Assembly (NCBI RefSeq): GCF_001632805.1
Contig: NZ_CP007220.1
Location: 3,162,001 to 3,226,000, forward strand
From: Mycobacteroides chelonae CCUG 47445
Lineage (GTDB): Bacteria > Actinomycetota > Actinomycetes > Mycobacteriales > Mycobacteriaceae
Reading direction: 5' to 3'
Length of the DNA: 64,000 nt
Positions 57,383 to 64,000 of the stretch are shown piece by piece; position 1 is the first letter of the stretch, and every line of letters begins with the position of its first letter. The translations under genes and the position numbers were made by a program. The notes beneath the pieces are model-generated. The model was not told where the DNA came from. It did not search any database and was given only the letters and a program-made list of their open reading frames with translations.

Positions 57383-58111
57383 CTAGCGCGGAGCGTTGCC
57401 CTCGAGCCGATCAAGTAGCGATTCGAGCGCCTCTTCGAACTCTGTCGCGCTGTGGTCTTCACTGAGCTGTTGCTGCATCCGCTGCAGATTCGGGTAGTTC
57501 GAAAGGCTCCGCAGCGTCTTCTCGGGCAGCTCGTCTTCCACCGGACTCAGCGAGACGCCTCGTGCTGAAACCTCCAGGAGCAGCTGGCCCAGCAGGAAGG
57601 TGGTGTACGCGCGGTAGGCGGTCACTGCTCCCCGGTCGTCGAAGCCGTAGGAGATCAGTGTGTCCAAGAAGGTCTCCATCCACTTCATGCTCCGCAGCGG
57701 CGGCCGAACCCATGGGGCCTCCGGTGGCCGGGTCGCCAACGTCGGAAACAGGTGAGGGTGATCGATGGCAATCGCCCGCACGCCATGCGCGAGCCGGACG
57801 AGATAGTCCTGCCAACCGTCTTCCTGCCGTCGGGCAGCGAGTTGATCGTCGTACAGCTTTTCGACCAAGTGGTCCACAATGCCGCCGAGTAGGTCCTGGC
57901 GGCCATGGACGTGGCGGTAGAGGGCCATCGCTTCGACACCGCAGGCAGAACCGAGCCGCCGCATCGTCAGCTGATCCAACCCATCGCGGTCCACCAGCGC
58001 GATCGCGGTATCGAGGATTTCCGCACGAGTCAGCGATCGTGGGCGGCGCCCCTCCGGGGTGCCTGCACCTGTTCGGTTGTCCGTCTCGTCCACTGCGTCG
58101 GTCACTCCCAC
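57383..58111 (-). CDS. TetR-family regulator with TetR_C domain
   Basis: 242 residues, starting at GTG (58111). The helix-turn-helix reads TMRRLGSACGVEAMALYRHVHGRQDLL (about residues 48-74) and the C-terminal domain is of the tetracycline-repressor type (QDYLVRLAHGVRAIAIDHPHLFPTL). It is divergent from a four-gene stress/envelope cluster across 213 bases and may regulate it. Confidence 0.9.
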   Translation of the reverse strand: MGVTDAVDETDNRTGAGTPEGRRPRSLTRAEILDTAIALVDRDGLDQLTMRRLGSACGVEAMALYRHVHGRQDLLGGIVDHLVEKLYDDQLAARRQEDGWQDYLVRLAHGVRAIAIDHPHLFPTLATRPPEAPWVRPPLRSMKWMETFLDTLISYGFDDRGAVTAYRAYTTFLLGQLLLEVSARGVSLSPVEDELPEKTLRSLSNYPNLQRMQQQLSEDHSATEFEEALESLLDRLEGNAPR

Positions 58112-58209
58112 CGTGCATTTCGGGGTTCGGGCTATGACGGCGATCCCGTGGCGGCTTTGCCGTCCTCCACGACGGTACCTCTGCTAGCTAAACAGCTGGC
58201 CAGCGGCTA

Positions 58210-58241
58210 TTTGTTTACAAAGTAGTTTACGTAGTACACAA
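58210..58241. promoter_or_regulatory. AT-rich operator-like site between the TetR gene and csbD
   Basis: TTTGT-TT-ACAAA at 58210-58221 is an inverted repeat; it is followed by GTTTACGTAGTAC, so GTTTAC occurs twice, 12 bases apart. The AT-rich block stands out in a GC-rich spacer, about 100 bases before csbD. A TetR target or promoter is likely. Confidence 0.4.
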
Positions 58242-58324
58242 CCCTTGCTACGGTGGATTTGGTCGCCTCACGACGAGGCGACATCGAGCGGTTGCACCGC
58301 GCACGCACTGAAAAGGAGCGACAG

Positions 58325-58567
58325 ATGAGCGATGACAACAAGGACAGCGGTCTTGAGGCCGGGATCAAGGGCGTCGTCGAAGACGTCAAGGGCAAGGCCA
58401 AGGAAGCCTTCGGCAAGCTCACCGATGACGAGTCGCTGGAGCGCGAAGGTCAGGCGCAGCAGGACAAGGCCGAAGCTCAGCGTGAGGTAGCCACCAAGGA
58501 AGCCGAGGCTGAGAAGGCCCGCGCCGAGGCTGCGGTGCATCAGGCACGCGAAGACGCCGAGAAGTAG
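58325..58567 (+). CDS. CsbD-family stress protein
   Basis: 80 residues from ATG at 58325, with AAAAGGAGCG just upstream. The CsbD core [44 protein letters not shown] is followed by a long Ala/Glu/Lys/Arg coiled-coil tail. CsbD-like proteins are general-stress induced in many bacteria; the molecular role is unknown. First gene of the cluster. Confidence 0.9.
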   Translation: MSDDNKDSGLEAGIKGVVEDVKGKAKEAFGKLTDDESLEREGQAQQDKAEAQREVATKEAEAEKARAEAAVHQAREDAEK

Positions 58568-58620
58568 CAACACACCGCACAGCAGCCCGCTCCACTCCCA
58601 CGAGAACCAGGAAACCACAC

Positions 58621-58926
58621 ATGATTTCACCTCTGGCCGCTGATGTTGCGGCAGCTCACCTCGGCTTTGGCATCGGCTGGATCGCATGGATCGTGATCGG
58701 CGGCCTCGCCGGATGGGTGGCCAGCAAGATCATGGGCACCGACGCCCAGCAAGGGCTCCTGCTCAACATCGTGGTGGGGATCGTGGGCGGGCTGCTGGGC
58801 GGATTCTTGCTGAGCCTGCTCAACGTCGGCACCTACGGCTTCGGCTGGATTCTGACATTCGTCACTGCACTCGCGGGCGCCTGCATTCTCTTGTTCCTCG
58901 TGCGCCTCGTCAGCGGCAGGCGATGA
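58621..58926 (+). CDS. GlsB/YeaQ/YmgE-family small membrane protein
   Basis: 101 residues with three hydrophobic helices: [41 protein letters not shown] and [19 protein letters not shown]. These are the transglycosylase-associated family signatures ([13 protein letters not shown] and GIVGGLLGG). The family is stress-associated; the enzymatic name is historical. AGGAAA precedes the ATG. It follows csbD by 53 bases. Confidence 0.9.
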   Translation: MISPLAADVAAAHLGFGIGWIAWIVIGGLAGWVASKIMGTDAQQGLLLNIVVGIVGGLLGGFLLSLLNVGTYGFGWILTFVTALAGACILLFLVRLVSGRR

Positions 58927-58967
58927 GTAGCAACAGATCCCAGCAGTCCACAACAGAAGGGGCCCTA

Positions 58968-59255
58968 GTGATTCCGTCCATTTCGAAGAAACTCGCGGTG
59001 GCCGCCGGTATGGTCGCGGCCATCTCGCTGGCGGGCTGTTCCAGTGTGATCAATCAAGGTGGTGACACCACCTGCAAGGAATACCTCACCCAGGACGAGG
59101 CCACGCAAAATGAGGCCGTCATCAAGATGCTCAAGGACGAAAACCAACAAGACCCCAGTGGTCTGCAGTCCACCGCAGCACGGAACTCCGCCTTGGCCTA
59201 CTGCAAGACGTTGGGCAACGAGAACAGCAAGATCAAAGAAGCCCCACACCTCTAA
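58968..59255 (+). CDS. HdeA-like lipoprotein
   Basis: 95 residues from GTG at 58968 with AGAAGGGG upstream; an ATG at 58923 overlapping the previous stop would put 15 polar residues before the signal. Lipobox ISLAGC. The mature part TTCKEYLTQDEATQNEAVIKMLKDEN and ALAYCKTLGNENSKI has the paired Cys and helical pattern of HdeA-like acid-stress proteins, a resemblance recalled from mycobacterial homologs. It would sit outside the membrane. Confidence 0.75.
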   Translation: MIPSISKKLAVAAGMVAAISLAGCSSVINQGGDTTCKEYLTQDEATQNEAVIKMLKDENQQDPSGLQSTAARNSALAYCKTLGNENSKIKEAPHL

Positions 59256-59268
59256 CCGGGAGCATCAC

Positions 59269-59685
59269 ATGAGAATGCCAACAGTCAAGCCCACCAAGGT
59301 TTTTGCCGGATTCGCCATCGTTATTGGCGCGGCTCTGGCCGGGTGTAGCACGAGCACCGACAGTGGCCCGACGAGCACCAGCACGACGACCACAACAACC
59401 ACAACCACCACGACCGTTCCTGCGCCCAGCGGTGCACCGGAAGGCACCCCGGCACCCGGCCCGACCGGTAGCGGAGGTCCCGAGGGCGGATCCGGCGCCA
59501 TCCCCGGCGGTCCGACCGGAGGCGGCGGACCCGGCGGCGGGAGCGGCAGTATCCCGGGCGGTCCGACCGGAGGCGGCGGACCCGAGGGCGGCGGGGGCCA
59601 TATCCCCGGCGTCGGCGGCGGCCACGGCGGCCCGGGTGGCGGCGGCGGATGCGTCGACAACGTGGGTTGCGTCAGCATCCCGTAG
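59269..59685 (+). CDS. Gly/Pro-rich repeat lipoprotein
   Basis: 138 residues. Lipobox AALAGC (Cys about 27), a Thr-rich linker with eleven consecutive Thr, then repeats of the type GPTGGGGPEGG-IPG and a Gly/His stretch ending GGGCVDNVGCVSIP with two Cys. A low-complexity surface spacer is likely. It begins 13 bases after the previous gene, in the same cluster, and is followed by a strong hairpin. Confidence 0.78.
   Translation: MRMPTVKPTKVFAGFAIVIGAALAGCSTSTDSGPTSTSTTTTTTTTTTTVPAPSGAPEGTPAPGPTGSGGPEGGSGAIPGGPTGGGGPGGGSGSIPGGPTGGGGPEGGGGHIPGVGGGHGGPGGGGGCVDNVGCVSIP
59460..59605 (+). repeat. Tandem repeats inside the Gly/Pro-rich lipoprotein gene
   Basis: Three imperfect units of about 57 bases encode GPTG-GGP-GGSG-IPG. 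Copies two and three are nearly identical at the DNA level (both contain GGCGGTCCGACCGGAGGCGG), so unit number may vary between strains. Confidence 0.65.
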
Positions 59686-59701
59686 AGCACGTACGGCCGA
59701 A

Positions 59702-59746
59702 CAGAACTGCGCCTATCGGAGATCTACTCCGGTAGGCGCAGTTCTG
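59702..59746. terminator. Strong bidirectional hairpin between convergent genes
   Basis: Nineteen-base arms (CAGAACTGCGCCTATCGGA and TCCGGTAGGCGCAGTTCTG) pair with one G-U, around a 7-base loop. It lies 16 bases after the lipoprotein stop. On the other strand it overlaps the last codons and the stop (59724-59726) of the DUF2469 gene, so one arm is coding. Confidence 0.8.
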
Positions 59747-60029
59747 GCTTGTCGACCTCTTCGATGTTGACGTCCTTGAAGGTGATCACGCGCACGTGTT
59801 TGACGAAGCGCGCCGGCCGGAACAGGTCCCACACCCACGCGTCAGAAAGGCGCAACTCGAAGTACACCTCGGAGTCGGTGTTCCGTGGAATCACCTCGAC
59901 GCTATTGGCCAGGTAAAACCGTCGCTCGGTCTCCACCACGTAGCTGAACTGCCCGACGATGTCCTTGTACTCGCGATACAGCGAGAGTTCCATCTCGGTT
60001 TCATACTTTTCGAGGTCTTCAGCGCTCAT
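59724..60029 (-). CDS. DUF2469 protein (Rv2901c homolog)
   Basis: 101 residues from ATG at 60029. Strongly conserved actinobacterial family: SAEDLEKYETEMELSLYREYKDIVGQFSYVVETERRFYLAN, then DVNIEEVDKPELRLPE at the end. Function unknown; always found near rnhB and lepB. It follows rnhB by 10 bases. The last codons form part of a terminator stem. Confidence 0.93.
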   Translation of the reverse strand: MSAEDLEKYETEMELSLYREYKDIVGQFSYVVETERRFYLANSVEVIPRNTDSEVYFELRLSDAWVWDLFRPARFVKHVRVITFKDVNIEEVDKPELRLPE

Positions 60030-60039
60030 AGACTTTCCA

Positions 60040-60711
60040 TTATCCCCCCTGTGAACTTCCCTGCGCCGCATTGCGCACGTTCACGAACGACTGTCGATGC
60101 TGAACTGACGGTCCCAGACGCCGCAGCGCCTCGGTATGGACGGCCGTGCTGTAGCCCTTGTGCACCGCGAATCCGTACCCTGGGTGATCGGAATCCATGG
60201 CCACCATCACTCGATCCCGGCTGACCTTCGCCAGCACGCTGGCCGCGGCGATACATGCCGCCGAGGCGTCGCCACCGATGACCGGCAGCGAGGGCACCGG
60301 CAGTCCCGGCACCCGGAATCCGTCCGTCAATACATATCCCGGCTTGACGCCCAGACCGGCTACCGCGCGCCGCATTCCCTCGATGTTGGCCACGTGCACG
60401 CCGATCCGGTCCACTTCTTCGGCCGGCACCGACACCACGTGATACGCCTCGGCATACCGACAGATGAGGGGAAACAGCGTCTCGCGCATCTTCTCGCTGA
60501 GCTTCTTGGAGTCATTGAGCGCGGCAAGGCTCTTCCGTTGGTTTGGGCCAAGCACGCACGCGGCGATCACCAACGGACCCGCACAGGCTCCACGTCCGGC
60601 CTCGTCCACACCGGCGACAGGCCCCAAACCCACTCTGTCCAGGGTCAATTCGAGGGTCCGCAATCCGGATGCTTTGCGAATCACCGTCCGCGGCGGCCAG
60701 CTGGTACTCAT
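60040..60711 (-). CDS. rnhB: Ribonuclease HII
   Basis: 223 residues. Active-site acids in [12 protein letters not shown], followed by [13 protein letters not shown] and the [22 protein letters not shown] region; the [12 protein letters not shown] motif is present. It cuts RNA in RNA-DNA hybrids, including single ribonucleotides. Conserved order lepB-rnhB-DUF2469, 10 bases after lepB. Confidence 0.96.
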   Translation of the reverse strand: MSTSWPPRTVIRKASGLRTLELTLDRVGLGPVAGVDEAGRGACAGPLVIAACVLGPNQRKSLAALNDSKKLSEKMRETLFPLICRYAEAYHVVSVPAEEVDRIGVHVANIEGMRRAVAGLGVKPGYVLTDGFRVPGLPVPSLPVIGGDASAACIAAASVLAKVSRDRVMVAMDSDHPGYGFAVHKGYSTAVHTEALRRLGPSVQHRQSFVNVRNAAQGSSQGG

Positions 60712-60721
60712 ACCGCGAGAA

Positions 60722-61600
60722 CTAGGTCTGGGGGTTCACCGATGCGACGCCGCCCCACCGTCCGGGCGGCCATGCGATGAAACGCGCCTTGCCGATGACG
60801 TTGTCCACCGGCACAGTGCCGATGTTCGGGTCGCCCGTGCAATAGACGCGCTGACGCTCATCCATCGCCGGGCCGGCATCACGTTCGAGGCTCTGGCAGT
60901 GTGCGCGCGAGTCGCCGCTGTGCGTCCGGTTGTCCCCCATCATCCACAGCTTGCCTTCTGGCACCTTGACGGGCCCGAACTGGAAACTCCAGCAGGCGTT
61001 GGTGGGGTCGATGTCGCTACCGGGACCGATGGTTTCCGGATCCAGATACGGTTCGTTGAGCTTCTTGCCGTCGACCGTCAGGCCCGTATCCCAGCGGCAT
61101 TGCACGGTCTGCCCGCCGGTGGCGATGACACGTTTCACCAGATCGTTCTCATCCGGCGGTACCACGCCGATGAACGACAGCGCGTTCTGCAGGTACCGGA
61201 CGGCGGTGTTGTCCGACCGGATCGATCGGTAGTTGCCGTTCCACTCGGGCGGGCCTTTGAACACCACAACGTCGCCGGGCTCCGGATCGGTGAACCGGAA
61301 CACCACCTTGTCGACCATGATCCGGTCACCGGTGCAACCACGGCAGCCGTGCAAGGTCGGCTCCATCGACTCCGACGGAATGAGATACGGCCGGGCGATG
61401 AAATTCTGTGTGATGCAGTACAGGACCAGAGCGATCAGCAGGAGGACGCCGACCTCTTTGAGCATGCCGGAGCCGCTGTCTTCGTCGTTCGACGATGCTG
61501 CGGATGATGCCTCAGCGGCTGGTTCGGTTTCGGGAGCGTCGGCAGTAGTCTGCGCGGACGTTTCAGACGGCCCTGATTCCCCGGACACCGGTGCTGTCAC
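60722..61600 (-). CDS. lepB: Signal peptidase I
   Basis: 292 residues from GTG at 61600. An acidic Ala/Ser/Glu-rich N-terminus (about 45 residues) precedes one membrane helix ([18 protein letters not shown]). The catalytic Ser is in PSESMEPTL (about 78) and the general-base Lys in [11 protein letters not shown] (about 155), with [13 protein letters not shown] downstream. It removes signal peptides from exported proteins. A frame open to 61795 overlaps rplS and was excluded. Confidence 0.96.
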   Translation of the reverse strand: MTAPVSGESGPSETSAQTTADAPETEPAAEASSAASSNDEDSGSGMLKEVGVLLLIALVLYCITQNFIARPYLIPSESMEPTLHGCRGCTGDRIMVDKVVFRFTDPEPGDVVVFKGPPEWNGNYRSIRSDNTAVRYLQNALSFIGVVPPDENDLVKRVIATGGQTVQCRWDTGLTVDGKKLNEPYLDPETIGPGSDIDPTNACWSFQFGPVKVPEGKLWMMGDNRTHSGDSRAHCQSLERDAGPAMDERQRVYCTGDPNIGTVPVDNVIGKARFIAWPPGRWGGVASVNPQT

Positions 61601-61616
61601 GAAAGCGCCGACTCGG

Positions 61617-61958
61617 TCAGCGCTTCTCCTTGATCTTGGCCTTCTTGCCGCGCAGCTCACGCAGGTAGTACAGCTTCGCGCGACGGACCGCACCACGGGT
61701 GACGATCTCGATGTGGTCGATGTTCGGCGAGTGCACCGGGAAGGTGCGCTCGACGCCGACGCCGTAGCTTTCCTTGCGGACCGTGAAGGTGGCACTCACG
61801 CCACCACCGGAGCGACGCAGCACGGCACCCTTGAAGACCTGGATGCGCTCCTTGGAGCCCTCGATCACCTTGACGTGCACGTTGACGGTGTCACCGGGGC
61901 GGAAGTCGGGCACATCCTGGCGCAGCGACGCCTGGTCGACAAAGTCCAGCGTGTTCAT
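61617..61958 (-). CDS. rplS: 50S ribosomal protein L19
   Basis: 113 residues from ATG at 61958, with AGAGGGAAG upstream. Starts [33 protein letters not shown] and ends with [17 protein letters not shown], both typical of L19. It sits at the 30S-50S interface. It is followed by lepB after 16 bases. Confidence 0.98.
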   Translation of the reverse strand: MNTLDFVDQASLRQDVPDFRPGDTVNVHVKVIEGSKERIQVFKGAVLRRSGGGVSATFTVRKESYGVGVERTFPVHSPNIDHIEIVTRGAVRRAKLYYLRELRGKKAKIKEKR

Positions 61959-62239
61959 CGGTGTACTTCCCTCTTGGTCTCTCGACTCAATCGCGCGGCC
62001 GGGTCGCATACGGGGTATGCACCTGCGCCGATCAGTAGTTGCGTAGTTCTGTCTGACTTGTGGCCAAGCGGCAGCAGACAGCTACCCGATTGTGCCAGAC
62101 AGGGGCCCTTTCAGTGAAATCGCCCACCCGAGCACCCCTTGGGCAGCGGCTATCCAGACAGTACCGGTAAGCTACCGTGACCGGAACACCTGTCACATAG
62201 GTAACAATTCAGAGTCCGACCGCAGAGGGGGTCTAGGTT
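61959..62239. other. 281-bp divergent spacer between rplS and lppW
   Basis: No gene or clear structured element is visible. It should contain the promoters for rplS-lepB and for lppW. TACCGTGACC and AGGTAACAATTC were noticed near 62170-62210, consistent with an lppW promoter but not conclusive. Confidence 0.45.
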
Positions 62240-63145
62240 ATGCGCGGCCATCACCTGTTTGCGGGCTTAACGCTCACTGCAGTGACCGCCCTGACCTCTG
62301 GATGTGTGGCATCGGTGCGCAGCGACCCGGCTACCCCGGTGCTGGCAGTTGTCAGTGCCCCCGCCGAGCCTGCGCCGGTCTTCGAGGTGGAAAGCCCCCC
62401 ATCCTTCGAGACCCTGCCCGAGCGCACCATCGCAGCAACCACCCAGGCCAAGAGTGCCGGCGCCGTACTCACCGCGGTCATCAAGGACCGCGCCTCCGGT
62501 GCCGTGGTCTCCAACGGCAACAACAGCACCATTGCCATCGCCTCGGTGGCCAAGCTGTTCATCGCCGACGACCTGCTGATGCGGGAATCGACCGGCGACG
62601 TCACCCTGACTCCCGCAGATCGCGCCTCTTTCGACCGGATGCTGCAGTCCTCCGATGACAGCGCAGCCGAGATCTTCTGGCAGCGCGGGGGCGGAAACTC
62701 GATCATCACCCGGGTCGCCGCGCGATACGGGCTGCCCTCCACCACCGTGCCCTCCGACGGGATGTGGTGGAACACCATCAGCACTGCCAACGACCTGGTG
62801 CAGTACTACGACATGCTGCTTTCCGGCACCGGTGGCCTGCCGCCCGAGCGCGCGAACATCATCGTCGACGACTTGGCCCGTTCGACGCCCAACGGCATCG
62901 ACGGCTACCCCCAGCGTTTCGGAATCCCGGACGGAATCCCCGGCGAGCCCGTCGCGGTGAAGCAGGGCTGGATGTGCTGTGTCGGGTCGGCGTGGATGCA
63001 TCTGTCGACCGGCGTGGTCGGTCCCGACCGTCGATTCATCGTGGTGGTGTCGTCCCTGCAGACCGCCAACGACGTGACGGCGCGCAACACGCTAACTCAG
63101 GCCGTCTCCACCATGTTCCCCGGTGGACGAATCGAAGCCGAGTAG
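62240..63145 (+). CDS. lppW: Lipoprotein LppW, beta-lactamase-like fold
   Basis: 301 residues. Lipobox LTSGC (Cys about 22), Pro/Ala-rich linker, then a serine-beta-lactamase-like domain with SVAKLF (SxxK), SSDDSA at the place of SxN, and VKQGW in place of KTG. The changed second and third motifs argue against normal beta-lactamase activity. Homologous to Rv2905. The 3' end overlaps the convergent trmD by 54 bases. Confidence 0.9.
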   Translation: MRGHHLFAGLTLTAVTALTSGCVASVRSDPATPVLAVVSAPAEPAPVFEVESPPSFETLPERTIAATTQAKSAGAVLTAVIKDRASGAVVSNGNNSTIAIASVAKLFIADDLLMRESTGDVTLTPADRASFDRMLQSSDDSAAEIFWQRGGGNSIITRVAARYGLPSTTVPSDGMWWNTISTANDLVQYYDMLLSGTGGLPPERANIIVDDLARSTPNGIDGYPQRFGIPDGIPGEPVAVKQGWMCCVGSAWMHLSTGVVGPDRRFIVVVSSLQTANDVTARNTLTQAVSTMFPGGRIEAE

Positions 63146-63811
63146 ATCCGGGCGACGCTGCGCCGTCCGCTGACGCGACTGCTCGGCCCGCCAGGCCGCA
63201 ATCTTGGCGTGATCACCTGAGAGCAACACCGGCGGCACATCGATCCCCCGCCAACTCGGCGGTCTGGTGTAGGACGGCCCTTCCAAGAGCCCGTCGGAGT
63301 GTGAGTCTTCTTGCGCGGAAAGCGCATTGCCCAGCACCCCGGGAATCAGCCGCAGTACCGCCTCGATGATTACCAACGCGGCGACCTCGCCGCCATTGAG
63401 CACGTAATCGCCGATCGATACTTCGCGCACCCGCATCCGGGTCGCAGCGTCATCGGCAACTCGCTGGTCGATTCCCTCGTAGCGTCCACACGCGATCACC
63501 AGATGGTCTTCGGTGGCCCATTGGCGGGCACTCTCCTGTGTGAAGGGGTATCCGGCGGGCGTTGGCACCAGCAGAAGCGTTTCCGGCGTGCAGATCTCGT
63601 CCAGGGCATCACCCCAGACCGTTGGCTTCATCACCATGCCGGGACCACCGCCGTAGGGCGAATCATCGACCGACTTGTGCACGTCGTGCGTCCAGCGCCG
63701 CAGATCATGCACCGCGACATCGACAAGCCCGGCCTCGATAGCCTTGCCCGGCAGAGACTGCCGCACCGGCTGCAGATAGTCCGGGAAGATCGTGACGACG
63801 TCTATTTTCAT
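63092..63811 (-). CDS. trmD: tRNA (guanine-N1)-methyltransferase TrmD
   Basis: 239 residues. SPOUT-class knot signatures: [24 protein letters not shown] and [15 protein letters not shown]. It methylates G37 of tRNAs and prevents frameshifting. Placed between rimM and the rplS unit, in the usual order. Its last 54 bases overlap lppW on the other strand. Confidence 0.97.
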   Translation of the reverse strand: MKIDVVTIFPDYLQPVRQSLPGKAIEAGLVDVAVHDLRRWTHDVHKSVDDSPYGGGPGMVMKPTVWGDALDEICTPETLLLVPTPAGYPFTQESARQWATEDHLVIACGRYEGIDQRVADDAATRMRVREVSIGDYVLNGGEVAALVIIEAVLRLIPGVLGNALSAQEDSHSDGLLEGPSYTRPPSWRGIDVPPVLLSGDHAKIAAWRAEQSRQRTAQRRPDLLGFDSSTGEHGGDGLS

Positions 63812-63821
63812 GCCGGAATGC

Positions 63822-64000
63822 TCACGACAGGTCCAACAGACCTTCGGGGGGATCTATCTCGATTGCCTTGTCTGCCAAGGAGATCGATGTGACGATCGCG
63901 GAGACAAACGGCACCAGAATCTCGCCGCGCTGGTCCCTGTTGTGAGGTTTCACCGAAAGCAGCTCGCCGCCCGGAGTGTGCAGCACCTCGGAAACGGTTC
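63822..64000 (-). CDS. rimM: Ribosome maturation factor RimM, C-terminal part
   Basis: Only the last 58 or so residues are inside the window. They read back from the stop at 63822-63824 as [20 protein letters not shown] followed by [15 protein letters not shown], which is the PRC-barrel end of RimM (PFV and DPPEGLLDL are diagnostic). RimM assists 30S 3' domain assembly. It is followed by trmD with a 10-base gap. Confidence 0.93.
   Translation of the reverse strand, partial: TVSEVLHTPGGELLSVKPHNRDQRGEILVPFVSAIVTSISLADKAIEIDPPEGLLDLS

Noticed and set aside
59460..59605. CRISPR-like spacing of repeats
   Set aside because: The repeats are in-frame Gly/Pro codons inside a lipoprotein gene, without unique spacers.
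61601..61795. N-terminal extension of lepB overlapping rplS
   Set aside because: The added part is the antisense-register shadow of rplS; the GTG at 61600 gives the family length.

Overview
The window is a high-GC actinobacterial chromosome segment that reads as a rapidly growing mycobacterium, most probably of the Mycobacterium (Mycobacteroides) abscessus/chelonae group. The basis is gene order and family content: mqo, a GNAT gene, the Mg-chelatase-like gene, cobO and cobB; ispG, rip1 and dxr; cdsA, frr and pyrH; tsf and rpsB; xerC, viuB; rnhB, lepB, rplS, lppW, trmD and rimM. This follows the Rv2848c to Rv2906c order of M. tuberculosis. MmpS/MmpL pairs, an MspA-type porin relative and a HelR-type helicase with a rifamycin-associated element add to the case. 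The species call is inference. No rRNA, tRNA, insertion sequence, CRISPR array or prophage was seen.

Layout. 1-6.6 kb: the 5' part of a Pks2/Pks5-like type I polyketide synthase, a 780-bp AT-rich divergent spacer carrying three related dyads, then mmpS-mmpL-tetR joined by ATGA overlaps. 6.6-11.6 kb: the PacL-CtpC metal efflux pair with two candidate metal-sensor sites, a three-gene operon of an MspA-family protein and two small exported proteins, and two small membrane proteins. 11.6-22.3 kb: cobalamin genes cobB, cobO and cobQ, the chelatase-like AAA/VWA protein, mqo, two alpha/beta hydrolase-fold proteins, a lipoprotein and map. 22.3-31.5 kb: cell-wall and isoprenoid genes (LdtA-type L,D-transpeptidase, penicillin-binding lipoprotein, ispG, rip1, dxr) and rlmN.

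31.5-39.7 kb is the accessory part of the core: an XRE-cupin regulator divergent from a thioredoxin-reductase-like flavoprotein and a methyltransferase, a LysR/EamA divergent pair, an ASCH/dienelactone-hydrolase pair, and two tandem paralogous membrane proteins. 39.7-44.4 kb holds cdsA, frr, pyrH and helR, with a perfect RAE-type palindrome just upstream of helR. 44.4-47.6 kb holds pnuC divergent from a small P-loop kinase, then a GH1 lipoprotein and its probable TetR repressor, with a perfect 23-bp palindrome between them. 47.6-57.1 kb: tsf/rpsB, an M23-like protein, a second mmpS-mmpL pair opposite a TetR-HxlR fusion regulator, xerC and viuB. 57.4-64 kb: a TetR gene divergent from a four-gene stress/envelope cluster (CsbD, GlsB-like, two lipoproteins), then DUF2469, rnhB, lepB, rplS, lppW, trmD and the end of rimM.

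The most interesting signals are the regulatory pairings of exporters with local repressors, the RAE-helR arrangement, the TetR-HxlR double regulator, the possible dithiol oxidase/S-methyltransferase module, and a short interspersed repeat of about 20 bp found in three spacers.
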